DNA of 64,000 nt from an uncultured Bacteroides sp. (GCA_944322345.1 CALUOO010000004.1:124001-188000), one strand, 5' to 3'. Shown: positions 53,019-63,529, counted from the stretch's first letter. Notes: generated by a model from the letters alone, not told the origin. Program-made: numbers and translations.

Positions 53019-56000
53019 ATGAGAAAATTGGGTTTGCTATGGAAACACCGCATTGCAATCTATTGCGTGTTTCAGTTTCTTGTAGGGATCGCAAGTCCTC
53101 TGTATGCACAAGGAACATTCGAGAAAAAGATCTCCGGTGTCGTGATAGACGAAACGGGGGCGGGAATGCCGGGTACCACTGTGCTTGTGGAAAAAGGCAA
53201 TACCAAATGGGGAGGTGCTACAGATATTAATGGTGCCTTCGAGCTTCGATTACCCTTGGAAGTGTGGAACGAAGGAAAACTGGTGATGAAAGTCAGTTTT
53301 TTAGGTTATGAAACTCAGCAAATTTCATTGCGTACCGATAAATTGAAGTATCGGATACAGATGAAGCCCTCACACAAGGAGTTGGATGAAGTGGTGGTTA
53401 CGGGTTATCAGGTGATCGACCGCCGCAAGGCTACAAGTGCTGTTTCTTCGGTTAAGATGGAAGATGTGTTGGAACCGGGTATGACTTCAATTGCACAGGC
53501 TTTGGAAGGACGTATCCCGGATTTGATGTATCTGAGCAATTCTGGTGAGGCCGGTGCTACGGCGCGTCTGCGTGTGCGTGGTACGTCAACCCTTGTGGGT
53601 AACCGCGAACCGCTGTGGGTGCTCGACGGGTTTGTGCTGCAGGACCCTGTGAATGTAAGCAACGAAGAGCTGAACGACCCAGACTATATAAATTATATAG
53701 GTAACGCCATTGCCGGTATTAATCCGCAGGATATCGAACGTGTAGACGTGCTGAAAGATGCTTCTGCCACGGCTTTGTATGGTACACGTGCTTCTAACGG
53801 TGTGATTGTGGTTACTACTAAAAAAGGACGTGTAGGTTCTCCCAGCATCTCCTACTCCAATCAGACGAAGATAACCGTCCGTCCGCATTATACGGACAGA
53901 GCCATTAATCTGATGAACTCTCAGGAGCGTGTACAGTTTGGTAAGGATCTGGTTGATCTGCATTATTCGTTCCCTTCACAGATGCCGATGGTGGGTTATG
54001 AAGGAGCTTATTACCGTTATCAGACCGGACAGATCTCTTACGATGAGTTCCTGCAGGAAGTACAGCGTTCGGAGACTGTCAATACCGACTGGTTTGACCT
54101 GCTTACCCGCAATGCCGTTACGCATTCGCATACGCTGAGCATTTCGGGAGGTTCGGAGGCTACACGCTACTATGCTTCTGTCGGTTATACACGTGAGAAT
54201 GGTAACATCATGACCGAATATGTCGACCGCTATACGGCAAGCATGAACTTGATGACAAACCTTTCGAAACAGTTGCGTGCCAATGTCCGCTTTAACGGAA
54301 ACGTGCAGAAGAAGAATCACCTTCCGGGCGAAGTTCCTGCAATGGACTATGCTTATAATACCACGCGTGCCTTGCCTGCCTATAATGCCGACGGATCGCT
54401 CTACTATTATGAAGACAATGCTTATCCGGGAGTGGGACAAGGAAAGACAAACAACAAGTACCGATATAATATATTGAACGAGATAAACAATACGTCGGAC
54501 GAGTATGACGGAAATACGATGATTGCAAGTGCCGACTTGAGCTATGATCTCAAAGGATTGCTCGATCTGACTGCTTCGGCATCTTACTCACGTAGTTCTA
54601 CACTGCAGTCTACATGGTTTGGTGAAAATACGAATTATGTCGCCATATTGAAGAACGGAGAAGCCGAAGAGCGTCCGATTACAGGAACTGCCGGCAAGTG
54701 TGAGCTTCCCTATGGAGGTGTGTTGAATACCAACAATACCATCAGCGAAAGCTTTACCGGTCGTCTTCAGGCGAATTTCCACTATATGCTTAAAGGGGAA
54801 AACCATAATCATCTGTTTACTTCTACTTTTGGATATGAGGTCAACTCGTCGACTGTGAAAGGTATTGCCGACCAGACCAGAGGATATTTCAAGGACCGTG
54901 GTATGAAATATGTGACTATGGATGGCGAGACACTGCATCAGTTCCCTCTGTATGAGGACTGGCTGGCGTCTGGACATCGTACCATGACTTCTTCGAAGAC
55001 CAATCAGATCAGTGGATACCTGACGGTGGCTTACGACTTGGACAACTATTTCACGCTGAGTGCCAGCGGACGTTTCGACGCTTCCAACAAGTTTGGTAGC
55101 CGCAGTAACGAGAAGTTCCTGCCGGTATGGTCAGTATCAGGCCGCTGGAGTCTGAAAGAGACCTTCGGCAAAGATTGGAATATACTGAATGACTGGACCA
55201 TGCGTGCCTCTTATGGTAAGACCGGTAATATGCTCGATGGTGAGACCCCTAATCTGCTGATACAACAGGGAACACTGGATGCATTCTATGGTGAGAATGT
55301 ATCATCTGTATATCGTTTCCCTAATCCTAACCTGCGATGGGAACAGACCAAACAAACTAACGTCGGAATGGATCTGTCGATGTTCGATAACCGTTTACTA
55401 TTCTCTACTGACGTATGGGTAAAGCGTACAGAGGATGCTTTTACCTCTGTAAACGTATCGTCGGTTAATGGTGTAAGCAGTTATAATATGAACAACGGAC
55501 TTATTAAGAACTGGGGATACTCATTTTCGGTTTCCGGATATCCGGTGCGTACGAAAGATTGGAAACTTTATCTGTCTACCAATTACTCATGGGCGAGCAA
55601 TACTGTTCAGACCAATACAAGTGAGATTTATTCACTTTCGGACTATCAGGATGGTACGGCTTTGATCTCCGGTCAGGCGGTAGGAACTTTTTATTCTTAC
55701 AAATTTTTGGGCCTGAATCCTATTAATGGTGTACCGATGTTTGACGATTATGAGGACAGAGCTCATTTGCTGGAAGGAAAACAATTGAGCGAGATCATTC
55801 CTATGGTAATGGTTCCTTCGGGTAACCGCGATCCGAAGCTGACCGGAGCGTTCCATACAACACTGACCTGGAAGGAACTGTCGCTTGGCATGAGCTTCAC
55901 ATACAGTCTGGGATCAAAAGTACGCTTGTTCCCGCTTTATAAAACTGTTGTCAGTGGAATCAGTTCGGAAATGAACGTTCGCAAGGAGTTCCTCAACCGT

Positions 56001-56402
56001 TGGATGAGACCCGGTGACGAACAATATACCAACATCCCCTCTCTGATCAGCCCGGGAAGCCCCGACTACCTGAACTATGTTATGCACTGGTCAAACGAAA
56101 CCACTATCCACAATGTGCCCAAATTTGCAGACAGCGTCTGGGATATGTACGACAAGTCTGATTTACGGGTAGTTTCGGGTAATTATCTTCGTCTGAGTGC
56201 TCTGACACTGCGCTACAGATTGAACTCCGAGCAGATAGCAAAGACTCCGTTCAAGTCGTTGCAGTTTGCATTCTCTACTTCCAATCTGTTTACAATTGCA
56301 TCCAAGGATCTGAAAGGACAGGATCCCAGTCAGGCTAATAACGAGAAAGCGGTGCTTTCTATCCGTCCCGCTTACACGTTCAGTATCGATGTTTCATTTT
56401 AA
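53019..56402 (+). CDS. SusC/RagA family TonB-linked outer-membrane protein
   Basis: 1127 residues. Signal peptide, then a carboxypeptidase-regulatory-like domain (KISGVVIDETGAGMPGTTVL), the TonB-box-like DEVVVTGYQ, the plug with RVRGTSTLVGNREPLWVLDG and LKDASATALYGTRASNGVIV (SusC signatures), and a 22-strand barrel ending YTFSIDVSF. It imports a nutrient chain together with the SusD lipoprotein encoded next (21 bases downstream). Downstream genes are thiol and protease-like instead of glycosidases, suggesting a peptide or glycoprotein ligand. No dedicated regulator (ECF or HTCS) is seen near it. Confidence 0.97.
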   Translation: MRKLGLLWKHRIAIYCVFQFLVGIASPLYAQGTFEKKISGVVIDETGAGMPGTTVLVEKGNTKWGGATDINGAFELRLPLEVWNEGKLVMKVSFLGYETQQISLRTDKLKYRIQMKPSHKELDEVVVTGYQVIDRRKATSAVSSVKMEDVLEPGMTSIAQALEGRIPDLMYLSNSGEAGATARLRVRGTSTLVGNREPLWVLDGFVLQDPVNVSNEELNDPDYINYIGNAIAGINPQDIERVDVLKDASATALYGTRASNGVIVVTTKKGRVGSPSISYSNQTKITVRPHYTDRAINLMNSQERVQFGKDLVDLHYSFPSQMPMVGYEGAYYRYQTGQISYDEFLQEVQRSETVNTDWFDLLTRNAVTHSHTLSISGGSEATRYYASVGYTRENGNIMTEYVDRYTASMNLMTNLSKQLRANVRFNGNVQKKNHLPGEVPAMDYAYNTTRALPAYNADGSLYYYEDNAYPGVGQGKTNNKYRYNILNEINNTSDEYDGNTMIASADLSYDLKGLLDLTASASYSRSSTLQSTWFGENTNYVAILKNGEAEERPITGTAGKCELPYGGVLNTNNTISESFTGRLQANFHYMLKGENHNHLFTSTFGYEVNSSTVKGIADQTRGYFKDRGMKYVTMDGETLHQFPLYEDWLASGHRTMTSSKTNQISGYLTVAYDLDNYFTLSASGRFDASNKFGSRSNEKFLPVWSVSGRWSLKETFGKDWNILNDWTMRASYGKTGNMLDGETPNLLIQQGTLDAFYGENVSSVYRFPNPNLRWEQTKQTNVGMDLSMFDNRLLFSTDVWVKRTEDAFTSVNVSSVNGVSSYNMNNGLIKNWGYSFSVSGYPVRTKDWKLYLSTNYSWASNTVQTNTSEIYSLSDYQDGTALISGQAVGTFYSYKFLGLNPINGVPMFDDYEDRAHLLEGKQLSEIIPMVMVPSGNRDPKLTGAFHTTLTWKELSLGMSFTYSLGSKVRLFPLYKTVVSGISSEMNVRKEFLNRWMRPGDEQYTNIPSLISPGSPDYLNYVMHWSNETTIHNVPKFADSVWDMYDKSDLRVVSGNYLRLSALTLRYRLNSEQIAKTPFKSLQFAFSTSNLFTIASKDLKGQDPSQANNEKAVLSIRPAYTFSIDVSF

Positions 56403-56423
56403 ACCTCAAGAAAAAGAAAGATT

Positions 56424-58022
56424 ATGAGAAAACATATCGTATTTACTACGGCAGCGCTTTTAATGCTGGGAGCCTCTGTTACAAGCTGCAGTGACTTCTT
56501 GAGCGAATATTCACAGGATATGGTGGTTGCCAAGGAAGTGACACACTTTGACGAGGTATTGCTGGGAGATGTATACATACATAGTAGCATCATGTCTTAT
56601 GGAGTCTCACCCAGTGCTGTGGGAGGATTTCTGAACATTCTGGATGATGATGTGAACACCGGTAAGGGAAGCAGCCTGACCAACCAGACTTCTAGAGCCT
56701 GGTCGAATGCCGTAAAGCCATGTTTCGGATATTTTGCATGGCAGCTGGAGGTCGGAATGAATTATACCGGAACCTCCAATGTGGGAGACAATGTCATGTG
56801 GAGTGACTTGTACAGACGTATCAACATTGTCAACGTAATACTTGACGAAATAGTCGACCTGCCTCACGAGACAGAAGAAGACGATGCTACCTACTGGAGA
56901 GTGCAGGGAGAAGCCCATTTCCTGAGAGGCTATTTCTATTTCCTGCTGGCAAACCTTTATGGCAACATGTATACTGACGCTACCTGTGCGACAGACCTGT
57001 GTGTGCCATTGAAACTGACGGCTTACGTAGAGCACGATCCGGACAAGGACACCCAGTTCCAGCGTGCTACGGTGAAGGAAGTGTATGACCAGATAATCTT
57101 CGACCTGAAGAAAGCGGACGAGTATCTGACAAAGAGCCCACAGGTTTATGAACACATGCTTTATCGAGCATCCAAAGAGGCTGCCGACCTGATGCTGAGC
57201 CGTGTATATCTTTATATGCAGAACTGGGAAGAGGCCGAAAAGTGGGCTGACGAGGTAATCGGAAGCAGGAACGTTTCGCTGGCGCGTCTGTCCAGTCTTG
57301 GTAAAGGCAAGAATTTCCTGACAGAAGAAAGCACGGAGATTATCTTCTCTCAAGGATCCAATTTCCTTGCAAGCGACGAAATTATGACCGGAATGGCAGG
57401 TGACTTCTGCGTAACCAAAGAGTTGTATGACCTGTATGATTTGGAGAACGACAAGAGAGCTGAGACATTCTTTTCAGTGGAGGCTTCGACAGACAGTATA
57501 GGGTTAGCAAATAAGTATGGACACTCCAGCACTCGTATGAAGGTTTCTGATGTGTTTACACTTCGAGTGGCAGAGGCCTATCTGAATAAGGCAGAAGCAT
57601 GTGCCATGCAGCAAGGAAAAGAACAGGCGGCGTGTGATATGCTCAACAAGTTACGCACGGAACGTATTCTTGATTATCAGTCGCAAACCTATACCGGTGA
57701 GGAACTGGTGAACGAGATTCGCAACGAGCGTCGTAAGGAACTTTGCTTTGAAGGACAGCGCTGGTTCGATCTGCGCCGCTATGCTGTCAACAAGAACTAC
57801 CCCTACAAGCGTGAGATTACACATGTGCTGAATGTTGCCGGAGACAATGTCGACTATTTGTTTACACGTCTGTATGTGCTGAAGAAAGACGACTATGCGT
57901 ATACATTCTCCATCCCGAAAGACGTGATTGAATTTGACAAGGTGCCGATGCCTGATAATCCTCGCGAAGAGCGCGAACCTATTGAGGTGGAAGATGACGG
58001 TGAAGAAGAAATCGGTGAATGA
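56424..58022 (+). CDS. SusD/RagB family surface lipoprotein
   Basis: 532 residues. Lipobox VTSCSDF (Cys22), helical TPR-rich body: AEWRVQGEAHFLRGYFYFLL-like region (YWRVQGEAHFLRGYFYFLLA), LMLSRVYLYMQNWEEAEKWA, and the C-terminal signature EIRNERRKELCFEGQRWFDL. The end is an acidic tail (EEREPIEVEDDGEEEIGE). It forms the lid of the SusC transporter and binds the ligand at the cell surface. Confidence 0.97.
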   Translation: MRKHIVFTTAALLMLGASVTSCSDFLSEYSQDMVVAKEVTHFDEVLLGDVYIHSSIMSYGVSPSAVGGFLNILDDDVNTGKGSSLTNQTSRAWSNAVKPCFGYFAWQLEVGMNYTGTSNVGDNVMWSDLYRRINIVNVILDEIVDLPHETEEDDATYWRVQGEAHFLRGYFYFLLANLYGNMYTDATCATDLCVPLKLTAYVEHDPDKDTQFQRATVKEVYDQIIFDLKKADEYLTKSPQVYEHMLYRASKEAADLMLSRVYLYMQNWEEAEKWADEVIGSRNVSLARLSSLGKGKNFLTEESTEIIFSQGSNFLASDEIMTGMAGDFCVTKELYDLYDLENDKRAETFFSVEASTDSIGLANKYGHSSTRMKVSDVFTLRVAEAYLNKAEACAMQQGKEQAACDMLNKLRTERILDYQSQTYTGEELVNEIRNERRKELCFEGQRWFDLRRYAVNKNYPYKREITHVLNVAGDNVDYLFTRLYVLKKDDYAYTFSIPKDVIEFDKVPMPDNPREEREPIEVEDDGEEEIGE

Positions 58023-58065
58023 GAAAAATTGGTAGTGGAAAAACAGAAGTAAAATAAAAAAGAAT

Positions 58066-59094
58066 ATGAAAATCCTGACTTATATATACGGGTTGTTTCT
58101 GGTGCTGGCAATAGTTGCCTGTAGCAAGGAAGACGATCTGATTGGAGGAAAAGTTGATTTCTCTATGCCTTATGTCATAGAAGACAATCCCAACGACCCT
58201 ATCCAGCACCGGCGTTATGAGATTTACAAGAAATACGATGTTCCTGTATTCTTTAATGATACCATTAAGAAGACTTTCGTGGGAGAAGATCATTACGGGA
58301 ATCCGGTCTATCAGTATGAGACATTGGACATGAACTGGGACTTTACGTCGCACACCGGTGGAAGCGTGTCTTATGAATATACCTACATCACGTTGCCCGA
58401 AGAACAGAATGAAGCATTGGACTTTGTTGAAACTTACCTGTCGCTCTGTAGCGAACGGATGCGTCCCTTCTGCCTTTTCGTAACCGGCTCTGCCAAGATG
58501 ATATCAGGTGAGAAGGAGACTGAGAAGGAATATTTTCAGAACTTCCGTGTGTTGCTGCTTGCCGACGTATTGGGAATTCCTGAAGAAAACATCGAGACAA
58601 GATGTAAGGAAATGATCAATTCGATGGTGCTTGGCAAAGTGCAGAATGACGCCGATGTGGTTGCACGCTTCGGATCTGTATCAAGTACTGAAAACTGGTA
58701 TGGACGGGCTTGGAAAAGCGATGATCCTTCGGCTGGAGCATTGGGCTGCAGTTATGAGTATACTGACAATGTGTTTATGGGCATTAATGATTTTTACAAG
58801 GAAGGCGATCTGAGCAATATCATGTGGGGTGTAGGTTGTACTGAGGAAGAAGCAATTGTTGTCCGAGAGACTATATTGAAAGACATTGGTCAGTTCGGAT
58901 TTATCTGCGGCGATCAGAATGTCAGCTTTGCATCCAGCCCGACAGAAGAGTATGACCTGATGTTCTATGTGAATACCATTATGGAGATAGGACGTGAAGA
59001 GTTTATGAACCGCTATGGTATGAGTCCGTTGGTAGTAGAGAAATTTGATATACTCGCCACTTTCATTACGGACGAATTGGGTGTTGAACTTTAG
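58066..59094 (+). CDS. SusC/D-associated lipoprotein of unknown function
   Basis: 342 residues with lipobox IVACS (Cys19). The early region IQHRRYEIYKKYDVPVFFND and later LDFVETYLSLCSERMRPFCL resemble lipoproteins that accompany SusC/D pairs and are sometimes called putative zinc-binding peptidases, but no HExxH is present, so the enzyme label is not supported. The sequence is acidic and probably surface-exposed. It starts 43 bases after susD-like and 14 before the next gene, in one operon. Confidence 0.7.
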   Translation: MKILTYIYGLFLVLAIVACSKEDDLIGGKVDFSMPYVIEDNPNDPIQHRRYEIYKKYDVPVFFNDTIKKTFVGEDHYGNPVYQYETLDMNWDFTSHTGGSVSYEYTYITLPEEQNEALDFVETYLSLCSERMRPFCLFVTGSAKMISGEKETEKEYFQNFRVLLLADVLGIPEENIETRCKEMINSMVLGKVQNDADVVARFGSVSSTENWYGRAWKSDDPSAGALGCSYEYTDNVFMGINDFYKEGDLSNIMWGVGCTEEEAIVVRETILKDIGQFGFICGDQNVSFASSPTEEYDLMFYVNTIMEIGREEFMNRYGMSPLVVEKFDILATFITDELGVEL

Positions 59095-59108
59095 TAAAAT
59101 ATGAAGCA

Positions 59109-60092
59109 ATGAAAAAACTGACAATACTATTCGTCGCATGTCTCTGCATGGTGTGGGCATGCGACAGTGAAGAGACGGGATACAATTTCGATGCCTCGCT
59201 TGTAAAGCCTGCTGCCGATTTTACCGATTCGCGTGACGGAAAAGTCTATTCATGCATACAGATCGGAGAGCAGGTGTGGATGACAGAAAACCTTTCATAT
59301 CTCCTTCCAAAAGGAACCTTAGACGGCTGTTTTTCGTGGGATGGTGAGACGTTCGATATGTCTGATGTTTCCTATTCGAAAGACGATTGGGTAGAACTGA
59401 TGGAGACAACTCTGAACGATCCGGCGTATGACTGGGCCGCAATGGGGGTACAGGTTTCTTTGGTCAATTTCTATGTTAGCATGGTGAAAAGAGGTATGAT
59501 GTATGCTTCGGGGGCAACTTCTCTGCTTGAAACCAATGCACCGGCGTTTTATGAGGTTGTCAAGGATGGTCTGGAGGAACTGAAAGAACCAGCCATAGCT
59601 CAGATGGCATTGGAGAACTTTCAGGAGACAGAGGCCAAAAACGGTAACTATTCGAAAACCTATGGTTTGTTATACTCTTACGAGGCTGCCCAGAAAGCTG
59701 TGCCCGAAGGCTGGAGACTGCCTACCGATGATGACTGGAAGAAGCTCGAAGAGACTTTGGGCATGAGCCGTCAGGAGATTGACAAGCTGAACGAATGGAG
59801 AGGCGCCGGGGCAGGAACACTGCTTAAGGAAGAGGGTGTTACCGGATTCAATGCCAGAATGGCGGGTGGCGATGTGTATTATGCAAGCAATATATCGCCC
59901 AAGTTCCTGCGTTGCGGTGAGAGCTGCTATTTCTGGACCTCTACAAAGACGAAACAGAACGACAGTATAGATCTGGCTGTCATCCGTTCGCTGGCTGTCT
60001 ACAGCGATGCTGTATGGAGAGGAACAAGCCGTATTGACAATGGAAAGAGAGACATGCACTATAGTGTGCGTTGTGTAAAAGACGTTCAATAA
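59109..60092 (+). CDS. FISUMP-domain lipoprotein
   Basis: 327 residues, lipobox MVWACDSE (Cys18). The start of the domain, DSRDGKVYSCIQIGEQVWMT followed by ENLSYLLPKG, and GWRLPTDDDWKKLEETLG with the ending HYSVRCVKD, define the 'major paralogous domain' first named from Fibrobacter succinogenes (TIGR02145). Such lectin-like surface domains are common in Bacteroidetes and may bind ligand for the transporter. A helical insertion sits about 95-185, larger than usual. Confidence 0.85.
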   Translation: MKKLTILFVACLCMVWACDSEETGYNFDASLVKPAADFTDSRDGKVYSCIQIGEQVWMTENLSYLLPKGTLDGCFSWDGETFDMSDVSYSKDDWVELMETTLNDPAYDWAAMGVQVSLVNFYVSMVKRGMMYASGATSLLETNAPAFYEVVKDGLEELKEPAIAQMALENFQETEAKNGNYSKTYGLLYSYEAAQKAVPEGWRLPTDDDWKKLEETLGMSRQEIDKLNEWRGAGAGTLLKEEGVTGFNARMAGGDVYYASNISPKFLRCGESCYFWTSTKTKQNDSIDLAVIRSLAVYSDAVWRGTSRIDNGKRDMHYSVRCVKDVQ

Positions 60093-60110
60093 AACTAAAG
60101 CTTATTATTT

Positions 60111-62270
60111 ATGTTATTAGGAAAATTCCTTGGAGCAGCAGGCCTGGCCATTGCCTTGTGTGCAATGCCGGCTGTCTGTTCGTTCTCTCAACAGAAAGAG
60201 AGTATGTATGGAGACGCGGTGAAAGCTGACGTGAAAATGAAGTATGTATATTCTTACGAAGAAGCTATCAAGCGCGCCAAAGCCGAGAAGAAGCTGATTT
60301 TCTTCAATTGCTTTGCCGATTGGGCAGTGCCTTGCCACCAGATGAATGCGGCAGTGTTCAGCGATCAGGAGTTTTGCGACTATATGGACAAGCACTTCGT
60401 CAATCTTTTTGTCGATGTGACAGAAAGAGGCGAGGGTGAAGCCTTGGCAAACAAATATCAGATAAAGATGTTTGCTCACTATCTGGTGCTGAATGACAAG
60501 GGAGAAGTGGTATTGCGCATTGTAGGCGGAAAGAAGCTGCCGGAATTTAAGGAAACGGTAGAGCTGGCACTCAGTGACAAGACCTCTCTGATGGGCACGG
60601 AAGCCAAATACAACAGTGGTAAGTATAGCAAAAAAGACTTGCTCAACTATCTGAATGCGCTTAATCTGGCCGATGAAGATGAGAAGTTCCAGTCTGTTTC
60701 CAAGATTTATATGGGCATGATCTCACAGAAAGAATATGCTAAGAAGGAGAACTGGAATGTTTTCAGCAAACTGGTCAAAGACCGTGAGTCCGACCTGTAT
60801 GCTTATCTCGTAGACCACAAGGACGAGTTTGTAAAGAACGTGGGTGCCGATCAGGTCAACAATCTTATCGAACGCATGTATAGCGGCGAGCTGTTCCAGA
60901 TTGCTTGCGGAGCCACTCCATACAAGGCAGAACAGATGATCAAGCTGTACGACGGCATGCAGAAGGCCGGGCTGCCCGAAGAGTCACCGTGCGTTGTGAT
61001 ATACAATGTAGCTAAGTTGCGTGGTGAGAAGAAATACGCAGAGCTCATCCAGCTGATGAAGGAGAAGGGCGATATGTTGCAGAATGCACGTCCGTCAGTG
61101 GAGCTTTCGTTCGATTTCCCCGACCTGAACGAAGCAGACAGAAAGCTTGTGGGCGACTATCTGCAGGAACGTGCAGAACAGAGCAGCGGCAGCACAAAGG
61201 AACGTCTGGCCGATCTGGCTGGCATGGTCCGTTATGGCAAGGAGGCTGGTATCAGCTTCGATGTCAAGACCTACGACGAAGCGCTTGCCAAAGCCAAAAG
61301 CGAAAACAAACTGGTGTTTATGGACTGCTACACCTCTTGGTGTGGTCCCTGTAAGATGATGTCGTCTAAAGTGTTTACACAGAAGAAGGTGGGCGATTAC
61401 TTCAACCAGCACTTGGTAAGCATCAAGATAGACATGGAGAAGGGCGAAGGCATCAAGCTGGCCAAGAAGTATGGCGTGAAGGCCTATCCTACCATGATGT
61501 TCCTCGACACCGAAGGCAATGTGATTCACAAGATCATCGGAGCATGCGATGCCGACAAGCTGATACAGACCGCACGCGACCACTCCGATCCGTCGAAGGG
61601 ATATTCCGTATGCAAGGCTGCTTATGAGTCGGGCAATCGTACTCCGGAGGTAGTGGCAAACTATATCTCGACAATGATGGATGTCCGCGAGATGACTCCT
61701 CAGCAGGCAGACAGCATTGTAAAAGATTACTGCCGTACGCTGTCGGACGATGATTTCTGTACTGCCGAAGCATGGAAACTGGTAGACCGCTGTGTACTCG
61801 AACCAAAGGGAGATGCTTTCGAACGGGTAATGAAGCTGCACGACAAGTTGGCACAGGTAGCCGGTGAGGCAGCTGTCAACAAGAAAATTGAGCGTCTCTG
61901 CTTCCCGAAAGTGATTGGCTATTACGGCAACGAGGTGAGCAAGGAAGAGCTGCAAGGCATCTTGGGACTGTTGAAGCAGGGCAACTATCCTGCCGACTAT
62001 ACGCTGACTTTACTTGCCGAACTGGTGGAACTCAACGGAGTGGATGCTGTCATCAACTTCTACCAGACAAAGGTGAAAGCTATGAAGAATCCGCAGGACA
62101 GGTTGAATATGGACACACTCCTTCCCTACTTCGTGGCCCAGGCTACGGATGCACAGAAAGAGGCTATAGTGAAATACTGCGAAGATGCGCTGAACAACTG
62201 CGACAAGCGTGCTTACAGGAAATACTCCAGCTTGCTCTCTGTTGTGAAAGAAGGCGGATATAAAAACTGA
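60111..62270 (+). CDS. secreted protein with two thioredoxin-like domains
   Basis: 719 residues with a signal peptide. Domain 1 (about 40-165) has CFADWAVPCHQM, in which the first Cys of the usual WCxxC is replaced by Ala (W71-A-V-P-C75), so it cannot form the normal disulfide pair. A helical linker follows (170-375). Domain 2 (about 380-500) has the intact WCGPCK, C411/C414, and the cis-Pro region YGVKAYPTMMFLD. The C-terminal 200 residues are helical. It probably reduces or isomerises disulfides of the imported or surface substrate; the combination with a protease fits peptide use. Confidence 0.88.
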   Translation: MLLGKFLGAAGLAIALCAMPAVCSFSQQKESMYGDAVKADVKMKYVYSYEEAIKRAKAEKKLIFFNCFADWAVPCHQMNAAVFSDQEFCDYMDKHFVNLFVDVTERGEGEALANKYQIKMFAHYLVLNDKGEVVLRIVGGKKLPEFKETVELALSDKTSLMGTEAKYNSGKYSKKDLLNYLNALNLADEDEKFQSVSKIYMGMISQKEYAKKENWNVFSKLVKDRESDLYAYLVDHKDEFVKNVGADQVNNLIERMYSGELFQIACGATPYKAEQMIKLYDGMQKAGLPEESPCVVIYNVAKLRGEKKYAELIQLMKEKGDMLQNARPSVELSFDFPDLNEADRKLVGDYLQERAEQSSGSTKERLADLAGMVRYGKEAGISFDVKTYDEALAKAKSENKLVFMDCYTSWCGPCKMMSSKVFTQKKVGDYFNQHLVSIKIDMEKGEGIKLAKKYGVKAYPTMMFLDTEGNVIHKIIGACDADKLIQTARDHSDPSKGYSVCKAAYESGNRTPEVVANYISTMMDVREMTPQQADSIVKDYCRTLSDDDFCTAEAWKLVDRCVLEPKGDAFERVMKLHDKLAQVAGEAAVNKKIERLCFPKVIGYYGNEVSKEELQGILGLLKQGNYPADYTLTLLAELVELNGVDAVINFYQTKVKAMKNPQDRLNMDTLLPYFVAQATDAQKEAIVKYCEDALNNCDKRAYRKYSSLLSVVKEGGYKN

Positions 62271-62287
62271 CTTAGCATGTTTGGCTT

Positions 62288-63454
62288 ATGAGACAAATGG
62301 CATTAACTGTCCTTTGCATACTGACGGGAGTCCTTTATGGACTTCCGTCTGTTTCTGCACAGGAAGGAGGACGATTCCGCGTCAGCATTCCCTATGTGGA
62401 AGAAAACGGAAAATTTATTGTGCAGGCCACTATCAACGGCCAGTCCGGACGGTTCCTGATCGACACGGGAGCCCCCTGCTGCATCTCCGACTCTTTTGCC
62501 CGCAAGGCTGGCATTGGCGACACCGGTTCCGAGGCAAAGGGCGTCGACTCGAACGGGGCGACTGTGACACATACGCTGGTTGCGCTTCCGCCGCTCGGAT
62601 TCGGCGATGGCCTCACGTTTACCAATCTGCGGGCCATGAGATGGCCTGCCGGCAGCATGCTGGAAAACTTCAAGGTGGACGGAGTGATCGGGTACAACCT
62701 GTTCAAGCAGGGAATCATCAAGTTCGACCACCCCAACCATACACTGATATTCACCAATTACGACGGAGGGCTGGGCATCGACTATTCGTGTGCTGTCCCG
62801 CTGATTCCCGACGAGCAGCTGACGCTGTTCCGGGTGACGCTTGGCAAGGACGCCTGCGACACAGTGATGTTCGACAGCGGTGCCAAGGCATTCTACGAAC
62901 TCTCTACCAAGAGCTTCCAGCGCCTGCAGAGCGATAAGAAGGCAATGAAGGTGATGGGCAAGGGAGAGGGATCGCTCTCTATCGGAGCAGCCGGACTGGA
63001 AGAGAAATCGATGAAATACCGCGTATGCATGCCCAAGTTCGGCATCGGAAACAACTCGTTCCGCCGTGTCACCTCAATCACGACCGACGCCGAAGACTCA
63101 CGCATCGGCTCGGAACTCCTGCTCTATGGAACAGTGATTATAGACTATACCAGCAATGTGCTCTACTATATCCCCTACGACAAGAAGAAGACTCCCGACC
63201 TGTATGTGAAAGACTGGGACGTCATCATCACGGTGATGAACGACCGCCTTTGTGCCGGACTGGTGTGGGACTATGCTAAGCTTCCGCTCAAGGGGGGTGA
63301 ACAGATTGTAGAGGTGAATGGTGTACGGCTCGACAAGGTGGATACCTACAAGGCAATCACCGAGGGCTATATCCGTATGCCCGGCGACAAGGCAGACATT
63401 GTCTACATCGACAGCGAAGGCAAAGAACAGAAAGTCACCATCCGCAAGCGTTGA
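62288..63454 (+). CDS. secreted retropepsin-like aspartic protease with PDZ domain
   Basis: 388 residues, signal peptide ending near SVSAQE. First half-site FLIDTGAPCC (D59), second TVMFDSGAKAF (D196): the two D-(T/S)-G motifs of a pepsin-like clan AA protease formed in one chain. A C-terminal PDZ-like domain (about 320-388, LKGGEQIVEVNGVRLDKVDT) would bind the peptide end or anchor substrate. Last gene of the SusC/D operon, 17 bases after the thioredoxin gene. This supports processing of protein or peptide by the locus. Confidence 0.85.
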   Translation: MRQMALTVLCILTGVLYGLPSVSAQEGGRFRVSIPYVEENGKFIVQATINGQSGRFLIDTGAPCCISDSFARKAGIGDTGSEAKGVDSNGATVTHTLVALPPLGFGDGLTFTNLRAMRWPAGSMLENFKVDGVIGYNLFKQGIIKFDHPNHTLIFTNYDGGLGIDYSCAVPLIPDEQLTLFRVTLGKDACDTVMFDSGAKAFYELSTKSFQRLQSDKKAMKVMGKGEGSLSIGAAGLEEKSMKYRVCMPKFGIGNNSFRRVTSITTDAEDSRIGSELLLYGTVIIDYTSNVLYYIPYDKKKTPDLYVKDWDVIITVMNDRLCAGLVWDYAKLPLKGGEQIVEVNGVRLDKVDTYKAITEGYIRMPGDKADIVYIDSEGKEQKVTIRKR

Positions 63455-63529
63455 TTCACGCTTCCCTGCCCTTCTTTCTGCGACGGGCGATGGGGGAATG
63501 GCCGACGGAAAGCACTCCCGGCGCACCGT

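Noticed and set aside
58066-59094. Zinc metallopeptidase
   Set aside because: No HExxH or other metal-binding motif is visible in the sequence.
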